A DNA stretch of 64,000 nucleotides, taken from Schauerella fraxinea. GTDB taxonomy: Bacteria; Pseudomonadota; Gammaproteobacteria; Burkholderiales; Burkholderiaceae_B. Where the stretch lies: assembly GCA_030849965.1 (NCBI GenBank), contig JAVDKL010000001.1:1408554-1472553 (forward strand). Reading direction: 5' to 3'. The notes under the pieces were generated by a model. That model ran no database searches. It saw nothing but the letters and a program-made list of their open reading frames with translations, and was not told the origin of the DNA. Each line of letters starts with the position of its first letter. Positions within the stretch are counted from its first letter, which is position 1. The position numbers were made by a program, and so were the translations under genes. Below, piece by piece: positions 46,032 through 54,617 of the stretch.

Positions 46032-47042
46032 TCAATGCGCGTAGTAAGCCTTGATCCCGTCCACCAGTGTTTGCAGATCCTGACGCGATACGTCGAGGTG
46101 CGTGACCAGGCGCGTGGGGCCGCCGTAGGTTGAACGCATCAAGATGCCTTGCGACTCGAGGTGTTGCTCGAGCGGCTTGGCATCGGCATCGGGAATGCGG
46201 ATAAACACCATGTTCGTGGCCTGCGAGAGCACGTCGATCTGCGCAATGTTGCGCAACGCGTCAGCCAGCCACGCAGCGTTGTCGTGGTCTTCGGCCAGAC
46301 GATCGAAATGATGATCAAGCGCATAGTGGCAGGCGGCTGCGAGCACGCCGGCCTGTCGCATGCCCCCGCCCAGCACCTTGCGCCAGCGACGCGCACGCTC
46401 GATCAGTTCGGCATCGCCCACCAGCACCGATCCCACCGGCGCACCCAACCCTTTCGAAAAGCAGATCGACACGGAATCGAACGCTTCGCACATCTGCTGC
46501 AGCGTGGCGTTCGATGCCACGGCGGCATTGCACACCCGCGCGCCATCCAGATGTACCGACAGCCCCAGCGATCGCGCCAGCGCAGCCGCATCGCGCACAT
46601 AATCGGCCGGCAGCACTTTGCCGCCGATGGTGTTTTCGAGCGCCAACAAACGCGTGCGCGCGAAGTGCGGATCGATCGCCTTCATCGCGCCACGAATCGC
46701 GTCGAGCGGCAAACTGCCGTCAGGCGCGTGCTCCAGCGGCTGCGGCTGAATGCTGCCGAGCACGGCCGCGCCCCCGCCTTCATATTTGTAGGTATGCGCC
46801 TGCTGGCCCACGAGGTACTCATCGCCCCGGCCACAATGGGCCATCAGCGCCGCGAGGTTGCTTTGCGTACCCGTGGGAAACAGCAATCCCGCTGCTTTGC
46901 CGGCCCGCTCGGCCACTACCGCCTGCAGACGATTGATCGTGGGATCGTCTCCGTAAACGTCATCGCCCAGCTCGGCCGCGACCATCGCGTCGCGCATGCC
47001 AGGAGTGGGACGGGTAACGGTATCACTGCGCAGGTCGATCAT
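46032..47042 (-). CDS. ltaE: L-threonine aldolase (low specificity)
   Basis: This 336-residue PLP enzyme cleaves L-threonine or allo-threonine to glycine and acetaldehyde in the cytoplasm. It opens MIDLRSDTVTRPTPGMRDAM, the LtaE signature, followed by GDDVYGDDPTINRLQ. LENTIGGKVLP, LSVHLDGARVCNAAVAS and the PLP-lysine motif SICFSKGLGAPVGSVLVG are present. The ATG at 47042 has GGAG seven bases upstream; a longer frame would run back into the tRNA-Arg. No partner gene is evident. Confidence 0.95.
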   Translation of the reverse strand: MIDLRSDTVTRPTPGMRDAMVAAELGDDVYGDDPTINRLQAVVAERAGKAAGLLFPTGTQSNLAALMAHCGRGDEYLVGQQAHTYKYEGGGAAVLGSIQPQPLEHAPDGSLPLDAIRGAMKAIDPHFARTRLLALENTIGGKVLPADYVRDAAALARSLGLSVHLDGARVCNAAVASNATLQQMCEAFDSVSICFSKGLGAPVGSVLVGDAELIERARRWRKVLGGGMRQAGVLAAACHYALDHHFDRLAEDHDNAAWLADALRNIAQIDVLSQATNMVFIRIPDADAKPLEQHLESQGILMRSTYGGPTRLVTHLDVSRQDLQTLVDGIKAYYAH

Positions 47043-47148
47043 GAAGGGCTCCGAAAGTTGAGGCCATGATCGTACTCCGCGTTCTCGCATCGCGCCGAAC
47101 GATTGCAGATGGCGCCCTGCGATGCAGGCAATGCAAGCGTGCAAGAAA

Positions 47149-47182
47149 CAAAAAAGCCTTCGACTCGCGTCGAAGGCTTTTT
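47149..47182 (-). terminator. Terminator of tRNA-Arg copy 2
   Basis: A hairpin with stem GCCTTCGAC (47156-47164) and GTCGAAGGC (47169-47177) and loop TCGC is flanked by A and T runs. On the minus strand six T residues follow. It lies 10 bp after the tRNA 3' end, and the symmetry could also stop plus-strand transcription. Confidence 0.88.
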
Positions 47183-47191
47183 GCAGAAATG

Positions 47192-47268
47192 TGGTGCGCC
47201 CGGCAGGATTCGAACCCACGACCCCTTGGTTCGTAGCCAAGTACTCTATCCAACTGAGCTACGGGCGC
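47192..47268 (-). tRNA. tRNA-Arg (anticodon ACG), copy 2
   Basis: A 77-nt tRNA with encoded CCA, identical base for base to the copy at 43009-43085 (acceptor GCGCCCG/CGGGCGC, loop CTACGAA). The flanking sequences of the two copies differ. Confidence 0.97.
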
Positions 47269-47433
47269 ATATTGACGGCATACGCTTAAAGCGCCACCGC
47301 TGCCCCAATGAAGCCTACGCTCAAATCAGTATGATCAAACTTCGAACACTTGATTTAGCCTTCATTGCGGCTGGCTGATCGGTTTGCTACGAACATCCCG
47401 TCAACCAAGACAGCGACTATAACATGAAAAAAA

Positions 47434-49296
47434 CTAACTCTGCAACGTTACTTTCTCGCCGAGTTGTTTCTTCACCTGCGTGAGTGCCGGCGGCAACCCT
47501 TGCTGCAACGTCTGGAATAGCTCGCGATGCAGTGCCAGCTCTTCTTTCCACGACGCGGCATCGATGCCGGTAATCTGATCGAATTGTGCTTGCGTGAAGT
47601 TCAAGCCATCCCAGCTGATATCGGTGTAGCGCGGGGTCACGCCAAACAGATGCTCTTCACCTTCGGCCTTGCCATCGATACGTTCGAGCATCCACTTCAG
47701 CACGCGCATATTGTCGCCAAAGCCGGGCCAGATGAACTTGCCGTTCTCGTCGGTGCGGAACCAGTTGACGCAGAAAATATGCGGCAACTTGAAGCCACCC
47801 GCTTCCAGACGCTTGCCGAGCTCCAGCCAGTGCGTGAAGTAATCGCTCATGTTGTAGCCGCAGAACGGCAGCATGGCGAACGGATCGCGACGCACCACAC
47901 CTTGCTGACCGGTAGCGGCCGCTGTGGTTTCCGAGCCCATCGTCGCCGCCATATAGACGCCTTCGACCCAGTTGCGCGCTTCCGTCACCAACGGCACCGT
48001 GGTCGAACGGCGGCCACCGAAGATAAAGGCATCGATCGCCACGCCTTGCGGGTTATCCCACTCGGGGTCGAGCGCCGGGTTTTGCTCGGCCGACACCGTA
48101 AAGCGGGCATTCGGATGCGCGGCCTTGCGGCCGGTTTCGCGAGCGATTTCGGGCGTCCACGAACGGCCTTGCCAATCGGTCAGGTGCGCGGGTGCGGGAC
48201 CCATGCCTTCCCACCAGATATCGCCGTCATCGGTGAGGGCCACATTGGTGAACAACACATTCTGGCGCAACGATGCCATGCAGTTGTAGTTCGTTTTTTC
48301 GCTGGTGCCTGGCGCCACGCCAAAGTAGCCGGCTTCCGGGTTGATGGCGTACAAGCGGCCATCTTCACCCGGCTTGATCCAGGCGATGTCGTCGCCAATG
48401 GTGGTGACTTTCCAGCCCGGCAAAGCTGCGGGCGGCACCAGCATGGCGAAATTGGTCTTGCCGCAAGCCGACGGAAACGCAGCGGCCACGTGCATCTTGC
48501 GGCCTTCGGGCGAGGTCACGCCCAAAATCAGCATGTGCTCGGCCAGCCAGCCTTCTTCGCGACCCATCGTCGAGGCGATACGCAGTGCGAAGCACTTCTT
48601 GCCCAACAACGCGTTGCCGCCGTAGCCGGAACCGAACGACCATATTTCGCGGGTCTCGGGGTAGTGCACGATGTACTTGATGTCGTTGCACGGCCAGGCC
48701 ACGTCTTTCTGACCGGCGTCCAGCGGCTTGCCCACGCTGTGCACGCAGGGCACGAACTCGCCGTCGGTGCCCAACACGTCATAAACCTTTTTGCCCATGC
48801 GCGTCATCAAACGCATATTGGCCACCACGTAAGGCGAATCAGACAACTCGACGCCAATGTGCGCGATCGGCGAACCCAGGGGGCCCATCGAGAACGGAAT
48901 CACATAAAGCGTACGACCGCGCATGCAGCCCGTGAACAGATCGCTCAAGGTGGTGCGCATTTCAGCCGGATCGCACCAGTTGTTTGTGGGACCCGCATCG
49001 GCTTCGTTGGCCGAACAGATGTACGTGCGATCTTCAACACGGGCCACGTCACTCGGATCGGACCACGCCAGATACGAACCCGGACGCTTTTCCGGATTGA
49101 GCTTTTGCAAGGTGCCGGCGTCGACCATTTGCGCGCAAAGGCGGTCGTACTCTTCTTGCGATCCGTCACACCACTCCACCCGGTCGGGCTGAGTCACGGC
49201 GGCAATGTCGGCCACCCATTGCTTCAGTTTTTCGTGCTTGACCCAAGCCGGGGCTTGGGCAGCGGTGCGCTTATCGATAGTCGGAACAGCACTCAT
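47434..49296 (-). CDS. pckG: Phosphoenolpyruvate carboxykinase (GTP)
   Basis: This 620-residue enzyme converts oxaloacetate and GTP to phosphoenolpyruvate, the entry to gluconeogenesis. The kinase P-loop is [18 protein letters not shown], with the reactive Cys typical of the GTP class. The metal and PEP sites are [20 protein letters not shown] and [20 protein letters not shown]. The N-terminal region contains YIICS-like [17 protein letters not shown]. Length and motifs fit the GTP-dependent family rather than the ATP-dependent PckA. It stands alone, with 137 bp to the upstream tRNA-Arg on one side and an AraC gene on the other. Confidence 0.97.
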   Translation of the reverse strand: MSAVPTIDKRTAAQAPAWVKHEKLKQWVADIAAVTQPDRVEWCDGSQEEYDRLCAQMVDAGTLQKLNPEKRPGSYLAWSDPSDVARVEDRTYICSANEADAGPTNNWCDPAEMRTTLSDLFTGCMRGRTLYVIPFSMGPLGSPIAHIGVELSDSPYVVANMRLMTRMGKKVYDVLGTDGEFVPCVHSVGKPLDAGQKDVAWPCNDIKYIVHYPETREIWSFGSGYGGNALLGKKCFALRIASTMGREEGWLAEHMLILGVTSPEGRKMHVAAAFPSACGKTNFAMLVPPAALPGWKVTTIGDDIAWIKPGEDGRLYAINPEAGYFGVAPGTSEKTNYNCMASLRQNVLFTNVALTDDGDIWWEGMGPAPAHLTDWQGRSWTPEIARETGRKAAHPNARFTVSAEQNPALDPEWDNPQGVAIDAFIFGGRRSTTVPLVTEARNWVEGVYMAATMGSETTAAATGQQGVVRRDPFAMLPFCGYNMSDYFTHWLELGKRLEAGGFKLPHIFCVNWFRTDENGKFIWPGFGDNMRVLKWMLERIDGKAEGEEHLFGVTPRYTDISWDGLNFTQAQFDQITGIDAASWKEELALHRELFQTLQQGLPPALTQVKKQLGEKVTLQS

Positions 49297-49551
49297 GGTC
49301 GAACTCTCCTGCCTGGCGATCGGACGATCCTGTTGCGGACCGTCGCTTTATTGCTCGGATGAACGAATCGGCCGCCATCCACCACGAGATAAACGCGATG
49401 TCATGCGACCGAAACGTCGACTATAAACCGGCCTGCAAATTATGAATAATCATCCTAATGGTGCATTGCAAGCAGCTGTAAGGAATCCGTCCCCGGTTAT
49501 TGCGGTTTTCCGGAGGCTGCCGAGCGCGCTTGTCCGACCTGCGATCGGCAA

Positions 49552-50385
49552 TCAACCGCGGTAAGACTTGGGCGGACTGCCGAGTGCCCGATGAAACATG
49601 GCCGTAAATGCACTGGGACTTTGGTAGCCGAGATCAAGCGCCACTGTAGTGACCGCCTGCCCGTGCGCCAGGCGCCGCACGGCCTCCAGCAGCTTTGCCT
49701 GTTGCAGCCAACGCACGAACGTCAACCCCGTCTCGCTCAAGAAACGCCGATACAAGGTTTTGGTGCTGATGCCCAACGCGGCGGCATAGGCCTGGGTGCT
49801 CACGGGTTCGGCCAAATCGGCAAGCACGCGCGCGCACAGCGCGCGCAAATCGGCGCTCTCCGGCAACGGCAAGTCGAAGCCGCACGACTGCAAGCGGCGC
49901 AGCTCTGCAAGGATCAGCGTGGTCAGAAGCGGGTAGTCACTATCGCGCGCCGCATCGGCGGCGGCTTGCACCGCTGCGGCATCCTGCACGGAAGGCGCAT
50001 CGGCCGTTACGCGCACGATCAGCTCCCGCATCAACGGCGTCATATCGAGTACGGCGCAGTCGTCCGGCATGCCGGCGATATGCTCGGCGTCGATATACAA
50101 CGTTCGCATGTCGACCGATCCCGACATGCGGATCTCGTGCACCACATGGGCGGGAATCCAGAGCGCCCGGGTGGGTGGCACGATCCAAAGCCGCCGCGGC
50201 GTACCTACCCGCATCACGCCACTCGCGCCAAACAGAAACTGCGTTCGGGTGTGCCAATGCGGCGCAATATGAAAGTCCGATGGCAACAGCCGACGCCGGG
50301 TAACCATCGCGGGAGCAAAAGCATCCGCTACCTTGATTTCATGGGGCGCCTTAGGCCGTACAGCGGTCGCATCGAGAATGTCCAT
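49552..50385 (-). CDS. AraC-family transcriptional regulator with cupin-type sensor domain
   Basis: This 277-residue regulator has an N-terminal cupin-like domain (DFHIAPHWHTRTQFLFGASG; RALWIPAHVVHEIRMSGSVD) and a C-terminal pair of helix-turn-helices (YAAALGISTKTLYRRFLSET; VALDLGYQSPSAFTAMFHRA; LGSPPKSYRG). The start at 50385 precedes the cupin domain; an in-frame ATG at 50472 adds unlikely residues. It is divergent from an MFS exporter gene 111 bp away, the common layout for a local repressor/activator and its efflux pump. Confidence 0.92.
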   Translation of the reverse strand: MDILDATAVRPKAPHEIKVADAFAPAMVTRRRLLPSDFHIAPHWHTRTQFLFGASGVMRVGTPRRLWIVPPTRALWIPAHVVHEIRMSGSVDMRTLYIDAEHIAGMPDDCAVLDMTPLMRELIVRVTADAPSVQDAAAVQAAADAARDSDYPLLTTLILAELRRLQSCGFDLPLPESADLRALCARVLADLAEPVSTQAYAAALGISTKTLYRRFLSETGLTFVRWLQQAKLLEAVRRLAHGQAVTTVALDLGYQSPSAFTAMFHRALGSPPKSYRG

Positions 50386-50496
50386 TTTGCGATAGTTTTG
50401 GTCATAAAGTCGAAAGACAGAATGGCGGTAGTTTCGCACAATGCGGTCAATGCAGTGCACGACCAACCTCATCCCTTTGGACGCTCGAACGCCGCG

Positions 50497-51789
50497 ATGA
50501 CTCCAGCCACCCTATCTGAACCCGTTGCCAATACGCCTGAAATGAACGCGCCCGAAGAGACAGCAACCCGGGAGAACGCACCGCAGGAGAACGCACCCCA
50601 GGCGCATCCGCGCGCCGTCATGCTGTTGCTGAACATCGCGCACGGCATCGACCATATGTTCTTGCTGATCTTCGCTGCGGCCGTCACAACCATCGCGGCC
50701 GAATTCGGCTTCGCCCGATGGGAAGACCTGATGCCCTACGGCGTGGCCGCGTTCTTTTTGTTTGGCATTGGCTCCCTGCCCGCTGGCCGGCTGGGCGACA
50801 TGTGGGGCCGCCGCAGGATGATGTTGCTGTTCTTCTTCGGCATTGGCGGCGCGGCAATCCTGTGTGCGCTGACGCAAAATGCGTGGCAGTTGGCCGCGGG
50901 CCTGGCGCTCATTGGGGCATTCGCCGCCATCTATCATCCGGTGGGGATTCCGATGATTGTGCAGAACGCCCCCAATCCTGGTGCGGTGATCGGCGTCAAC
51001 GGACTCGCGGGCAATCTGGGCGTCGCACTCGCCGCACTGATCACTGGGTTGCTCATCAAATCGATCGGCTGGCGTGCCGCCTTCGCGCTGCCCGGCGTGA
51101 TCGCGATCGTATGCGGCTTCATCTTCATGCGGATGTGTCCGCACGAAACGGAAGCCCCCGCCAAACGCCGCGGCCGCGCCGCAGTGGCGCTCAATCCCGC
51201 CCAACTGGCGCGTGCCTTTGCCGTCATGACAGCGGCTGCGGTTACCGGCAGCCTCCTTTTTAACTTCACCACCAACGGCAACGCCCAGCTCTTGAGCGAA
51301 CGCTTTCGAAACATCGTCGAAGACCCCGCGCTGCTGGGCGCCATGCTCGCGGCGATCTACGCCCTGGCGTCACTTGCGCAAGTGGTGGTGGGACAATTGA
51401 TCGACCGGGTGTCGCTCAAGCCCCTGTACCTGTGCATCGCGCTGGCGCAGATTCCGCTCTTGATGTGGGCGTCGGTGGCGCAAGGCTGGGGGCTGTTTGC
51501 CGCTTTGGTCGGCGCGATGATATTTATCTTCGGCGCCATCCCGTTTACCGACGCGATGATCGTGCGCTACGTCGACGACCGTAGCCGCTCCCGTGTGGCG
51601 GGTATGCGGCTCACCGTGTCGTTTGGCATCAGTTCGCTTGCGGTTTGGCTACTGGGCCCGGCGGTGAAGCAGATGGGATTTACGACATTGCTGGGCGTGA
51701 TGGCGGCAATTGCGGCGTGCACGGCGGCGATGGTAATGCTGCTGCCGACCGAGCCTGCGAAGGTTGAGGTAGCGAAGGCAGCAGGTTGA
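50497..51789 (+). CDS. Major facilitator superfamily transporter
   Basis: This ~430-residue protein has twelve hydrophobic segments. The loop 2-3 motif GSLPAGRLGDMWGRRRMMLL is the MFS 'GxLaDrxGrrxxl' signature, repeated weakly as GQLIDRVSLKPLYL after segment 8. The N-terminus is unusually rich in Ala, Asn, Glu and Pro (MTPATLSEPVANTPEMNAPE, then ENAPQENAPQ). The substrate is unknown; the divergent AraC regulator suggests induced efflux or uptake. The start is uncertain: ATG 50497 or an earlier ATG at 50422. A frame reaching back to 49591 lies antisense to the AraC gene and is rejected. Confidence 0.9.
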   Translation: MTPATLSEPVANTPEMNAPEETATRENAPQENAPQAHPRAVMLLLNIAHGIDHMFLLIFAAAVTTIAAEFGFARWEDLMPYGVAAFFLFGIGSLPAGRLGDMWGRRRMMLLFFFGIGGAAILCALTQNAWQLAAGLALIGAFAAIYHPVGIPMIVQNAPNPGAVIGVNGLAGNLGVALAALITGLLIKSIGWRAAFALPGVIAIVCGFIFMRMCPHETEAPAKRRGRAAVALNPAQLARAFAVMTAAAVTGSLLFNFTTNGNAQLLSERFRNIVEDPALLGAMLAAIYALASLAQVVVGQLIDRVSLKPLYLCIALAQIPLLMWASVAQGWGLFAALVGAMIFIFGAIPFTDAMIVRYVDDRSRSRVAGMRLTVSFGISSLAVWLLGPAVKQMGFTTLLGVMAAIAACTAAMVMLLPTEPAKVEVAKAAG

Positions 51790-51845
51790 GGTAGCAGAAG
51801 CAGCGGCTTGAGCGTCTCGGCGACCGTTTGGTAATTGGCGGATTT

Positions 51846-51915
51846 TTGCTTAAGACGTGCGCTTCAAGACGTGCGCTCAACGACGTGTGCTTAACGACGT
51901 GCGCTCAAGGACGTG
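51846..51915. repeat. Tandem array with 14-bp period (array C), overlapping the end of a kinase gene
   Basis: Five exact-spacing units end in GACGTG at 51854, 51868, 51882, 51896 and 51910. The consensus is CGCTCAACGACGTG, and units differ by one to four bases. The minus-strand kinase stop codon (51891-51893) falls inside the array, so its last eight residues are encoded by repeat units. A separate 22-bp duplication (AGGTTGAGGTAGC...) lies at the 3' end of the MFS gene. Confidence 0.92.
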
Positions 51916-53252
51916 CCCACATCGTCCAGCACGGTGACGATCTCGGCAAACGAGGGACGCCGATCGCGATGCTCGCTCGCGCACTGCCGCTGCAACGCCT
52001 CCACCGCGATAAACGCATCCAGTGCCGCAAGCCGCTCGTCTCGAGCCAGCGCCATCAACTCTTCAAGCAACAGGCCGAACGCGCGCACCTCGATACGTTC
52101 ATAGGCTTGCTCGGCGGCGGGATAAAAAGAAGCTGCGCCAAAATCGCCCAGATAGGCACGACCATCGTCGGCATACAAAATATTGTGCGCATACAGATCG
52201 CCATGCATGATGCCGCGAGCGTGTAAATGTCGCGCAGCATCCGCAATCCCGCGCGCCACGCGCAACGCGGCGGCAAGCGTGAGCCGCTGCTCAGGGGCAT
52301 ACACATCGCGCGTACAACTGGCGAAGCTCGGCGGATCCGCCAGGTTGCGCAGGTCCGGATCGATCAGCGCCATCACCAGGCCTTGTGCATCATCAGGATG
52401 ATTGTCGATGCGCGCATGAACAGGGATCAGGCTGGCGTGCCCACTGCCGGCAATGCACGCCGCCATTTCATTCTGGGGCAAACCATCGCTGGTCACCGCC
52501 CCCTTGAAAAGCTTGATCGCGACCGGCTGCGGCGCGGCAGACGACGCCATTGCCCACTCGCCCCGATAAATCACGCCAGATGCGCCTTCGCCCAGCTTTT
52601 CTTTCACCGTGAGGTGATCCCAGTCGGCATGGACGGGCACATCATTGGCACGGCCAGCCGCCTCCTGCGCGGCAAAAACCGGATTGCCCGCCACCGCCAG
52701 CCATGTCAAACGTGGCAAATCGGGCAGCCACCGCGGCAGCACCTCGAATCGATTGGCCGACAGTCGCATCAACTCGATCTGACGGCACTGCGTCAACGTA
52801 TCCGGCAACGCCGTCAACCGATTACCGGCCAACAGCAGCTTGCGCAGCCCAGAACAATCACCGATCTTCGCCGGCAATGCGGCGATCCGATTATCGGTCA
52901 GCGTGAGCCACTGCAGCGTGGGTGCAAGCGACGCCTCGCTCACCCGTTCGATGACGTTTGCCTTCATGCCAAGCATCGTGAGCGCCGGGCATCGACCGAG
53001 CACATCGGGAATATGGTCGAACGCATTAAACGACAGGAAGAGAATCCGCAGCCGGTGCAGCCGATCGAAATCCGCGGGCAGTTCGGTTAACGCATTGCCG
53101 CTCAGATCGAGTATTTCCAACGTATCGGCAAGCGACAGGATTTCGTGCGGAAACGTGGTCAGGCCACCGGTGATATGGAGGTGGCGTGTGCCTGCCAATT
53201 TGCCGGCGCGTAATTGGGTCAACGTCTCAGTTGCGGGTGTGTTGTCAGGCAT
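51891..53252 (-). CDS. Leucine-rich-repeat protein kinase
   Basis: This 453-residue protein combines about seven leucine-rich repeats (residues 25-190, e.g. LEILDLSGNALTELPADF, LRKLLLAGNRLTALPDTL) with a eukaryotic-like Ser/Thr kinase (residues 213-445). Kinase motifs are the glycine loop LGEGASGVIYRG, Lys247 in VAIK, the catalytic loop HGDLYAHN (Asp352, Asn357) and DFG at 370-372, so catalysis looks possible. HGD replaces the usual HRD. There is no signal peptide or membrane segment, so the protein is cytoplasmic. LRR-kinase fusions occur in Burkholderiales and some eukaryotes; no bacterial role is firmly established to my knowledge. The C-terminal residues lie in array C. Confidence 0.9.
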   Translation of the reverse strand: MPDNTPATETLTQLRAGKLAGTRHLHITGGLTTFPHEILSLADTLEILDLSGNALTELPADFDRLHRLRILFLSFNAFDHIPDVLGRCPALTMLGMKANVIERVSEASLAPTLQWLTLTDNRIAALPAKIGDCSGLRKLLLAGNRLTALPDTLTQCRQIELMRLSANRFEVLPRWLPDLPRLTWLAVAGNPVFAAQEAAGRANDVPVHADWDHLTVKEKLGEGASGVIYRGEWAMASSAAPQPVAIKLFKGAVTSDGLPQNEMAACIAGSGHASLIPVHARIDNHPDDAQGLVMALIDPDLRNLADPPSFASCTRDVYAPEQRLTLAAALRVARGIADAARHLHARGIMHGDLYAHNILYADDGRAYLGDFGAASFYPAAEQAYERIEVRAFGLLLEELMALARDERLAALDAFIAVEALQRQCASEHRDRRPSFAEIVTVLDDVGTSLSARR

Positions 53253-53275
53253 TGCGGGTTGGTGAGTGTCTGTGG

Positions 53276-53387
53276 GACGCCAACGGTACGGCGCTGTGCG
53301 ATCGACGCGATTCGTCGGACGCCAATTCGCTGACGCTGTTCATCTGGCGGCTACCGATCGCTAACAATTTCAATGACGCAGTGTAAA
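53276..53387. repeat. Degenerate tandem array with 14-bp period (array D)
   Basis: Eight positions spaced exactly 14 bp apart (53276, 53290, 53304, 53318, 53332, 53346, 53360, 53374) start with GACGC or a variant. The clearest units read GACGCGATTCGTCG, GACGCCAATTCGCT and GACGCTGTTCATCT; the outer units are degenerate. The array fills the 150-bp gap and lies about 15 bp 3' of the minus-strand glycosylase stop. Confidence 0.65.
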
Positions 53388-53402
53388 GGGCACCGCACAG
53401 AC

Positions 53403-54575
53403 TCAATGCCCATCGAGTTGAAAACGTTCGAACCGGTGTAGCGCCTCTTCTATACGGGCTTCGTGCCGCGACGCGTCGCCCTTCCCCACCCAGGTCCACT
53501 GTTGGACAAGCAACTTGCGCTGCGCGCGATCCGTTTTGAGATCGAGGGCCGCTACCACTTCGTCGTCCACCAAAACCGGCAGCGAAAAATAGCCGTACAT
53601 GCGTTTTTCTTTCGGCACGTAGGCTTCAAACCTGTGCTCGTAGCCGAAGAAATGCTGCAGTCGCTTGCGCTGAATGATGAGCGGATCGAAGGGCGACAGA
53701 ATATGCACGCTGGGCTGAGTCGGCGCTGCAGTCAACGCCGCTTCGGCTACCTCTGGCCTCACCCAATGCGCGACTTGCTCACCGCCCGCGATCGCCGCCG
53801 GCACAAGCAGCCCCCGGCGCACGCGCGCTTCGATCACAGCCCGGATCATCGGTTTGCGCTTGGCGTCCAGATGGCAGATCGAGTCCAGACTCACCACCCC
53901 TTGCGCACGCAAAGCCCGATCGAGCCGGTAATCCAGCACCTGTTTATCAGTGGCTGCCCGCGGTGCCTTCTCCCACCCAAAATGGCGATCGATGAGCTCG
54001 TAGGTTTTCAACATGCCGGCACGCGCGCTGATCGTGACCGCGCCGTTATAGAACGCCAATTGCAGCGCACGCTTGGAGGGCTTTTTGCTCGCCCAGGCAT
54101 GCGTCTTCTCCACGAGTTCGTCGTCGGCAATATCGCGAATGGACAACGCGCCATCTCGCCGAATACGCGCCAGCACTTTACTCAGTTCTTGCTTGCTCAC
54201 CGTATCGAACCCATTGCTGGGCGCCAGCCGATGCCGCTTCATCTCGCCAATAAAGAATGGCAGGTCTGCGGTGGGCACGTACGACAACGCATGCGTCCAA
54301 TATTCGAATACCGATTTGTCCACCGATTGCGCTTGGCGCAGATGATCGCGGCGGTAATCGGGAATGCGGCTATACAGAATGTGGTGATGGCAGCGTTCGA
54401 TCACGTGAATCGTATCGATCTGCACGTAGCCCAGATGTGCGATGGCGCGCGGCGTGGCCTCAGGGCCACTGCCAAACGGCGCCGCATCGGCTAACCCCTG
54501 CGCTCGCAGCCATATCTGACGGGCGACCGGCTGAGGCAACACAACAGGCTTATCAGGCAGGCGAGGCATGAGCAC
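53403..54575 (-). CDS. Winged-helix DNA glycosylase of the AlkX/YcaQ type
   Basis: This 390-residue protein belongs to the HTH_42 family, whose E. coli member YcaQ (AlkX) unhooks DNA interstrand cross-links and removes alkylated bases. The catalytic QxD motif lies in LGYVQIDTIHVIERCHHHIL. LFYNGxxxI-like LAFYNGAVTISARAGMLKTY and LSPFDPLIIQRKRLQHFFGY are further family hallmarks. The repeated winged-helix regions are basic. The ATG at 54575 is used; ATG 54569 is also possible. Repair of alkylation or cross-link damage is inferred from the family. Confidence 0.88.
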   Translation of the reverse strand: MLMPRLPDKPVVLPQPVARQIWLRAQGLADAAPFGSGPEATPRAIAHLGYVQIDTIHVIERCHHHILYSRIPDYRRDHLRQAQSVDKSVFEYWTHALSYVPTADLPFFIGEMKRHRLAPSNGFDTVSKQELSKVLARIRRDGALSIRDIADDELVEKTHAWASKKPSKRALQLAFYNGAVTISARAGMLKTYELIDRHFGWEKAPRAATDKQVLDYRLDRALRAQGVVSLDSICHLDAKRKPMIRAVIEARVRRGLLVPAAIAGGEQVAHWVRPEVAEAALTAAPTQPSVHILSPFDPLIIQRKRLQHFFGYEHRFEAYVPKEKRMYGYFSLPVLVDDEVVAALDLKTDRAQRKLLVQQWTWVGKGDASRHEARIEEALHRFERFQLDGH

Positions 54576-54617
54576 ACCGAGTGGAGAGCGGCGATTGACG
54601 CAAGGGGAATCTGCAGC

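Noticed and set aside
47043-47240. N-terminal extension of threonine aldolase
   Set aside because: The frame runs back through tRNA-Arg; LtaE homology begins exactly at the ATG at 47042, which has a good ribosome-binding site.
49591-50496. N-terminal extension of the MFS gene
   Set aside because: It lies antisense to the AraC regulator and gives no transporter-like sequence before about 50497.
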